Shown here piece after piece: positions 60,417 through 64,000 of a stretch of DNA of 64,000 nucleotides; position 1 is the stretch's first letter, and each line of letters starts with the position of its first letter. The notes under the pieces are model-generated. The model saw nothing but the letters and a program-made list of their open reading frames with translations. It was not told the origin of the DNA and searched no databases. The DNA comes from Inhella proteolytica. GTDB lineage: Bacteria; Pseudomonadota; Gammaproteobacteria; Burkholderiales; Burkholderiaceae_C. The translations under genes and the position numbers were made by a program. The stretch is from contig NZ_JAEDAK010000002.1 in the NCBI RefSeq assembly GCF_016093275.1, forward strand, positions 1 to 64,000, in the 5' to 3' direction.

Positions 60417-61793
60417 ATGGGCTTTCAACAAGGTCTCTCCGGCCTGAACGCTGCCAGCAAGAACCTGGACGTCATCGGCAACAACGTGGCGAACGCCAGC
60501 ACGGTGGGCTTCAAAGCCTCACGGGCCGAGTTCTCCGACGTTTACGCCGCCGCGCTCAGCGGGGCCGGGGTCAACAACGTCGGCATCGGCGTGGGCCTGT
60601 CCGCGGTAGCGCAGCAGTTCACCCAGGGCAACATCACCACCACCGAGAACCCGCTGGACCTGGCCATCAATGGTCAGGGCTTCTTCCAGGTCTCGGACGG
60701 CGTGAACCCGCGCCTCTACACCCGCAATGGCCAGTTCAAGGTCAACCGCGAGGGCTTCATCGTCAACAACGACCAGCTGCGCCTGGTCGGCTACCCGGCC
60801 GACGGCACGGGCGTGATCCAGCCCGGCATCGCGCAACCGCTGCAGCTGCCGACCTCGGGCATCGAGGCCAACCAGACCACCGAGGTCAAGCTCGAACTGA
60901 ACCTGGACTCGCGCCTGCCAAAGACCGGCACGGGCGCCGGCATCATCCTCAACGACGCCACCACCTACAACAACGCCACCTCGCTCTCGGTCTTCAACGC
61001 CAAGGGCGAAGAGATTGCGGTGACGATGTACTTCCAGAAGGGCGACCCGGTGGCCGACCCGGTGACCGGCCTGCTGGACAACGACCAGTGGCACATCTAC
61101 GTGACCGCCGACGGCCGCGCCGTCACCACCACGGATGCCGACGCCGCGATCACGCCCGACGCCAACGGCAACCCCGACCTGCCCTGGACCACGGTGGTTT
61201 TCCCACGCAATGGCGGCCTGCCGCGCATTCCGGACCCGACGGCCAGCCCGCCGGTGCTGCTGAACCTGCGCATCCCGGACCAGGTCGACCCCAACCCGCC
61301 CAACCAGATCCTCAAGCTCGGCATTGCCGACTTCACCAACGACAACGCCGCCACGCCGGTGGCCATCAACCTGCTGAGCCTGACCGAGAACGGCTCGGCC
61401 TTCTCCGTCACCGATGTGTTCCAGGACGGCTACTCGCCCGGCCAGCTCAGCGGCATCCTGATCGAGGGCAACGGCATCGTCACGGCGCGCTACAGCAATG
61501 GCCAGACCAAGCCGGCCGGCCAGGTCGAACTGGCCAACTTCCGCAATGTGCAGGGCCTGCAGCCCATGGGCGGCAACGTCTGGGCCAGCACCTTCGCCTC
61601 CGGCGACGCCATCCTCGGTGTTCCCGGCGTGGGCAACTTCGGCGCCCTGCAGGCCGGCGCACTGGAAGACAGCAACACCGACCTGACGATCGAGCTGGTG
61701 AACATGATCACGGCGCAGCGGGTCTACCAGGCCAACGCCCAGACCATCCGCACGCAGGACCAGGTGCTGCAGACGATCACCAACCTCCGTTAA
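60417..61793 (+). CDS. flgE: Flagellar hook protein FlgE
   Basis: A 458-residue hook subunit. The N-terminal MGFQQGLSGLNAASKNLDVIGNNVANASTVGFK and C-terminal DLTIELVNMITAQRVYQANAQTIRTQDQVLQTI are the conserved coiled-coil ends; the middle is the variable hook domain. GAGGAG precedes the ATG. Confidence 0.97.
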   Translation: MGFQQGLSGLNAASKNLDVIGNNVANASTVGFKASRAEFSDVYAAALSGAGVNNVGIGVGLSAVAQQFTQGNITTTENPLDLAINGQGFFQVSDGVNPRLYTRNGQFKVNREGFIVNNDQLRLVGYPADGTGVIQPGIAQPLQLPTSGIEANQTTEVKLELNLDSRLPKTGTGAGIILNDATTYNNATSLSVFNAKGEEIAVTMYFQKGDPVADPVTGLLDNDQWHIYVTADGRAVTTTDADAAITPDANGNPDLPWTTVVFPRNGGLPRIPDPTASPPVLLNLRIPDQVDPNPPNQILKLGIADFTNDNAATPVAINLLSLTENGSAFSVTDVFQDGYSPGQLSGILIEGNGIVTARYSNGQTKPAGQVELANFRNVQGLQPMGGNVWASTFASGDAILGVPGVGNFGALQAGALEDSNTDLTIELVNMITAQRVYQANAQTIRTQDQVLQTITNLR

Positions 61794-61804
61794 GGGGCTG
61801 ACCC

Positions 61805-62527
61805 ATGGACCGGATGATCTACAACTCGATGGCGGGGGCCAAGGCGGCGATGCAGCGCCAGGAGGTGCTGGCGCACAACCTGGCCAACGTCACCACCACC
61901 GGTTTTCGCGCCGAGTTGCAGGCCTTCCGGGCCGTTCCGGTGCGCGGCGATGGCGCCAGCACCCGCGTCTACGCGCTGGAAACCACCATCGGCTACGACG
62001 ACAAGGCCGGGCCGCTGCAGACCACGGCGCGCAATCTGGACGTCGCCGTCAAGGGCAAGAGCTGGCTCAGCGTGCAGGGCCTGGACGGCACCGAGGCCTA
62101 CACCCGGGCCGGCGCGCTGGACGTCAACGCCGAGGGCCTGCTGGTGACACGCGGCGGCCTGCCCGTGCTGGGCGATGGCGGCCCCATCACCATCCCGCCC
62201 AATTCCGAGATCCAGATCGGCGAGGACGGCACCGTTTCCGCCAAGGGAGCCACGGGCCGGCCCGCCAACGTTGGCCGGCTCAAGCTCGTCACCCCCGAGG
62301 AGCGCATGACGCGCGGCGAGGACGGCCTGTTTCGCACGGTTGATCCCCTGCCTGCGGACCCCAATGCGCGCCTCGAAGCCGGCGTGCTGGAAGGCTCCAA
62401 CGTCAGCGCCGTCGAGACCATGGTCTCCATGATCTCGGCCGCGCGCCAGTTCGAGCAGCAGATGAAGCTGCTCAACATCGCGCAGACGCAGGGCCAAGTC
62501 TCCGCAAAACTGCTTTCACCGACGTGA
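61805..62527 (+). CDS. flgF: Flagellar proximal rod protein FlgF
   Basis: A 240-residue rod protein, opening MDRMIYNSMAGAKAAMQRQEVLAHNLANVTTTGF and ending with SNVSAVETMVSMISAARQFEQQMKLL. Length normal. It is followed by the 97-base gap that holds repeat copy 2. Confidence 0.96.
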   Translation: MDRMIYNSMAGAKAAMQRQEVLAHNLANVTTTGFRAELQAFRAVPVRGDGASTRVYALETTIGYDDKAGPLQTTARNLDVAVKGKSWLSVQGLDGTEAYTRAGALDVNAEGLLVTRGGLPVLGDGGPITIPPNSEIQIGEDGTVSAKGATGRPANVGRLKLVTPEERMTRGEDGLFRTVDPLPADPNARLEAGVLEGSNVSAVETMVSMISAARQFEQQMKLLNIAQTQGQVSAKLLSPT

Positions 62528-62536
62528 AGAGCCCCC

Positions 62537-62598
62537 AGTTTCACTTCGTTCGCCACCCCCCAAGGGGGCCGCGGCGCCCTTGGGACGGCCCGGCGGGC
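62537..62598. repeat. Dispersed C-run/G-run intergenic repeat (copy 2)
   Basis: Between flgF and flgG: CAGTTTCACTTCGTTCGCC, CACCCCCCAAGGGGGCCGCGG and GGGACGGCCCGGCGGGCG. Its blocks match copy 1 at 46784-46840. The CCCCC/GGGGG arms can pair. It interrupts an otherwise tightly spaced flagellar operon. Confidence 0.65.
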
Positions 62599-62624
62599 GC
62601 CGACCGCATTAAGGAGTACCGAGC

Positions 62625-63407
62625 ATGATGCGCGCCCTCTGGATCGCCAAGACCGGCATGGAGGCCCAGCAAACCCAGCTGGACCACATCTCCAACAACC
62701 TGGCCAACGTCTCGACGAATGGCTACAAGCGCTCGCAGGCCTTGTTCGAGGACCTGATGTACCAGAACCTGCGCCAGGCCGGCGCGCCGGAAACGGAGCA
62801 GACGAACCTGCCCGCCGGCCTGCAGGTGGGCCTGGGCGTGCGCACCGCCGCCACCGGCCGCCAGTTCACGCAGGGCAATCTCTCGCAGAGCGGCAACAGC
62901 CTGGACATGGCCATCACCGGCAAGGGCTTCTTCCAGATCCAGCGCCCCGACGGCACCACCGCCTACACGCGCGACGGCAGCTTCAAGGTCGACGCCAATG
63001 GCCAGATCGTCACCAACAACGGCGACACCCTGCTGCCCGGCCTGACCGTGCCCGCCAATGCCCTCTCGGTCAGCATCGGCGCCGACGGCACGGTCTCCGT
63101 CACCCTACCCGGCAACCCCACGCCGCAGGGCATCGGCCAGGTGCAACTGGCCAATTTCATCAACCCCAATGGCCTGGATCCGTTGGGCGGCAATCTCTAT
63201 GCCGAGACCGCCTCCAGCGGCGCCCCGCAGGTCGGCGCGCCGGGCACGAACAACCTGGGCGGCATCAAGCAGGGCTTCATCGAAAGCTCCAACGTCAATG
63301 TGGTCGAAGAGCTGGTGCAGATGATCCAGACCCAGCGCGCCTACGAGCTGAACTCCAAGGCGGTGCAGACCAGCGACCAGATGCTGCAGCGCCTCTCTCA
63401 GATCTGA
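62625..63407 (+). CDS. flgG: Flagellar distal rod protein FlgG
   Basis: A 260-residue distal-rod subunit with [34 protein letters not shown] at the N-terminus and [33 protein letters not shown] at the C-terminus. AAGGAG precedes the ATG. Confidence 0.97.
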   Translation: MMRALWIAKTGMEAQQTQLDHISNNLANVSTNGYKRSQALFEDLMYQNLRQAGAPETEQTNLPAGLQVGLGVRTAATGRQFTQGNLSQSGNSLDMAITGKGFFQIQRPDGTTAYTRDGSFKVDANGQIVTNNGDTLLPGLTVPANALSVSIGADGTVSVTLPGNPTPQGIGQVQLANFINPNGLDPLGGNLYAETASSGAPQVGAPGTNNLGGIKQGFIESSNVNVVEELVQMIQTQRAYELNSKAVQTSDQMLQRLSQI

Positions 63408-63416
63408 GGTTTCATC

Positions 63417-64000
63417 ATGAAGAAGCTCGCCCTGCTGCTGCTGCCCCTAGCCACCGGTTGCGCCGCCTGGCTGGATCCGCGCGTCGAGATGGACCCGCCG
63501 CCCGCCGTGCAGCTGCCCGACGTGCCGCCGCCGCAGGCCCGCAACGGCGCGATCTTCCATGCCGCCACCTACCGCCCGCTGTTCGAGGAACACCGGGCCC
63601 GGCTGGTGGGCGACACCCTGATGATCGCCATCACCGAGAAGATCAGCGCCTCGCAGTCCTCCAGCTCCGAGGCCGATCGCAGCGGCTCGCTCTCGGGCGA
63701 GGTCACGGCCATTCCGGGCCTGAACCCCGCCAAGGCCCTGGCGCGCGCCACCGCTGGCGCCAGCAGTGCCAACAAGACCACCGGCAAGGGCAGCAACGAG
63801 AACAGCAACGAGTTCAGCGGCAGCGTCACCGCGGTCGTCCAGGCCGTGCTGCCCAACGGGCACCTGCTGATCAGCGCCGAGAAACAGATCGGCGTGAACA
63901 ACAACGTCGACGTGCTGCGCTTCTCCGGCCAGGTCGATCCGCGCACCATCGGCGCCGGCAACGTGGTGTCCTCCACCGCGGTGGCCAATGTGCGCATCGA
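63417..64000 (+). CDS. flgH: Flagellar L-ring lipoprotein FlgH (cut off by window edge)
   Basis: The first 194 residues of the L-ring protein. The lipoprotein signal is MKKLALLLLPLATGC with the modified cysteine in LATGC. Conserved FlgH segments are RARLVGDTLMIAITEKISASQSS and VVQAVLPNGHLLISAEKQIGVN. The gene continues beyond base 64000. It forms the bushing of the rod in the outer membrane. Confidence 0.95.
   Translation, partial: MKKLALLLLPLATGCAAWLDPRVEMDPPPAVQLPDVPPPQARNGAIFHAATYRPLFEEHRARLVGDTLMIAITEKISASQSSSSEADRSGSLSGEVTAIPGLNPAKALARATAGASSANKTTGKGSNENSNEFSGSVTAVVQAVLPNGHLLISAEKQIGVNNNVDVLRFSGQVDPRTIGAGNVVSSTAVANVRI

Noticed and set aside
1-64000. CRISPR arrays, tRNA or rRNA genes, insertion sequences
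   Set aside because: No regularly spaced repeats, cloverleaf-like gene, ribosomal RNA stretch or transposase was seen while reading both strands.

Overview
The window looks like the chromosome of a high-GC (about 70%) betaproteobacterium of the order Burkholderiales, probably the Sphaerotilaceae/Comamonadaceae side (Rubrivivax, Roseateles or Inhella type). The reasons are a small DUF3460-type gene in front of scpA, a DUF1841-type gene beside flgN-flgM, a PEP-CTERM/exosortase acyltransferase with a PEP-CTERM protein, and a dispersed C-run/G-run intergenic repeat of a kind known in this group. This placement is inference from gene content. I found no rRNA, tRNA, CRISPR array, transposase or prophage gene, and no gene-free stretch longer than 300 bases.

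Layout. 1-6.8 kb: a cut-off Pro/Ala-rich membrane protein, a histidine kinase/REC-PAS-GGDEF pair, a degenerate lipid-kinase-like protein, and a receiver-only regulator with a CHASE3 kinase. 6.8-16.5 kb: maleylacetoacetate isomerase, a large RTX metalloprotease, a NUDIX hydrolase, then lapG-lapD-old yellow enzyme-ppk2 on the minus strand, and an HDOD protein. 16.5-21.5 kb: a serine hydrolase followed by two tandem paralogous proteins that join a MurF-like ligase, a four-cysteine knuckle and a peptidyl-tRNA-hydrolase-like domain; this is the most unusual locus. 21.5-25.2 kb: an orphan peptide-binding protein, an HD-GYP phosphodiesterase and a dihaem cytochrome c. 25.2-30.3 kb: a MoxR ATPase and its VWA partner, separated by an acetyltransferase and twin GGDEF proteins. 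30.3-37 kb: tamA-tamB and small genes. 37-43 kb: a PH-domain protein, a phosphate uptake pair behind a Pho-box-like repeat, an acyltransferase, YitT and DUF599 membrane proteins. 43-50.5 kb: a PEP-CTERM protein, an RTX nuclease, a triplicated DUF3395-like protein, and a polysaccharide deacetylase-caspase-TPR fusion. 50.6-57.2 kb: housekeeping genes (metG, SulP transporter, DUF3460, scpA), a LuxR-type regulator and an orphan ParA. 57.2-64 kb: flagellar genes flgN, flgM, flgA (minus) and flgBCDEFG plus part of flgH (plus), with good sigma-28 promoter matches before flgM and flgB.

How the genes work together. Cyclic-di-GMP signalling is heavily represented: three diguanylate cyclases with intact GG(D/E)EF and RxxD inhibitory sites, one HD-GYP phosphodiesterase, and a LapD receptor with its LapG protease. 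With the flagellar operon and two large RTX exoproteins this fits an organism switching between swimming and surface life. Envelope assembly is covered by tamAB. Starts were chosen from start codons, Shine-Dalgarno sequences, stop/start overlaps and paralogue comparison. Functions are inferred from motifs read by eye; no database search was run.
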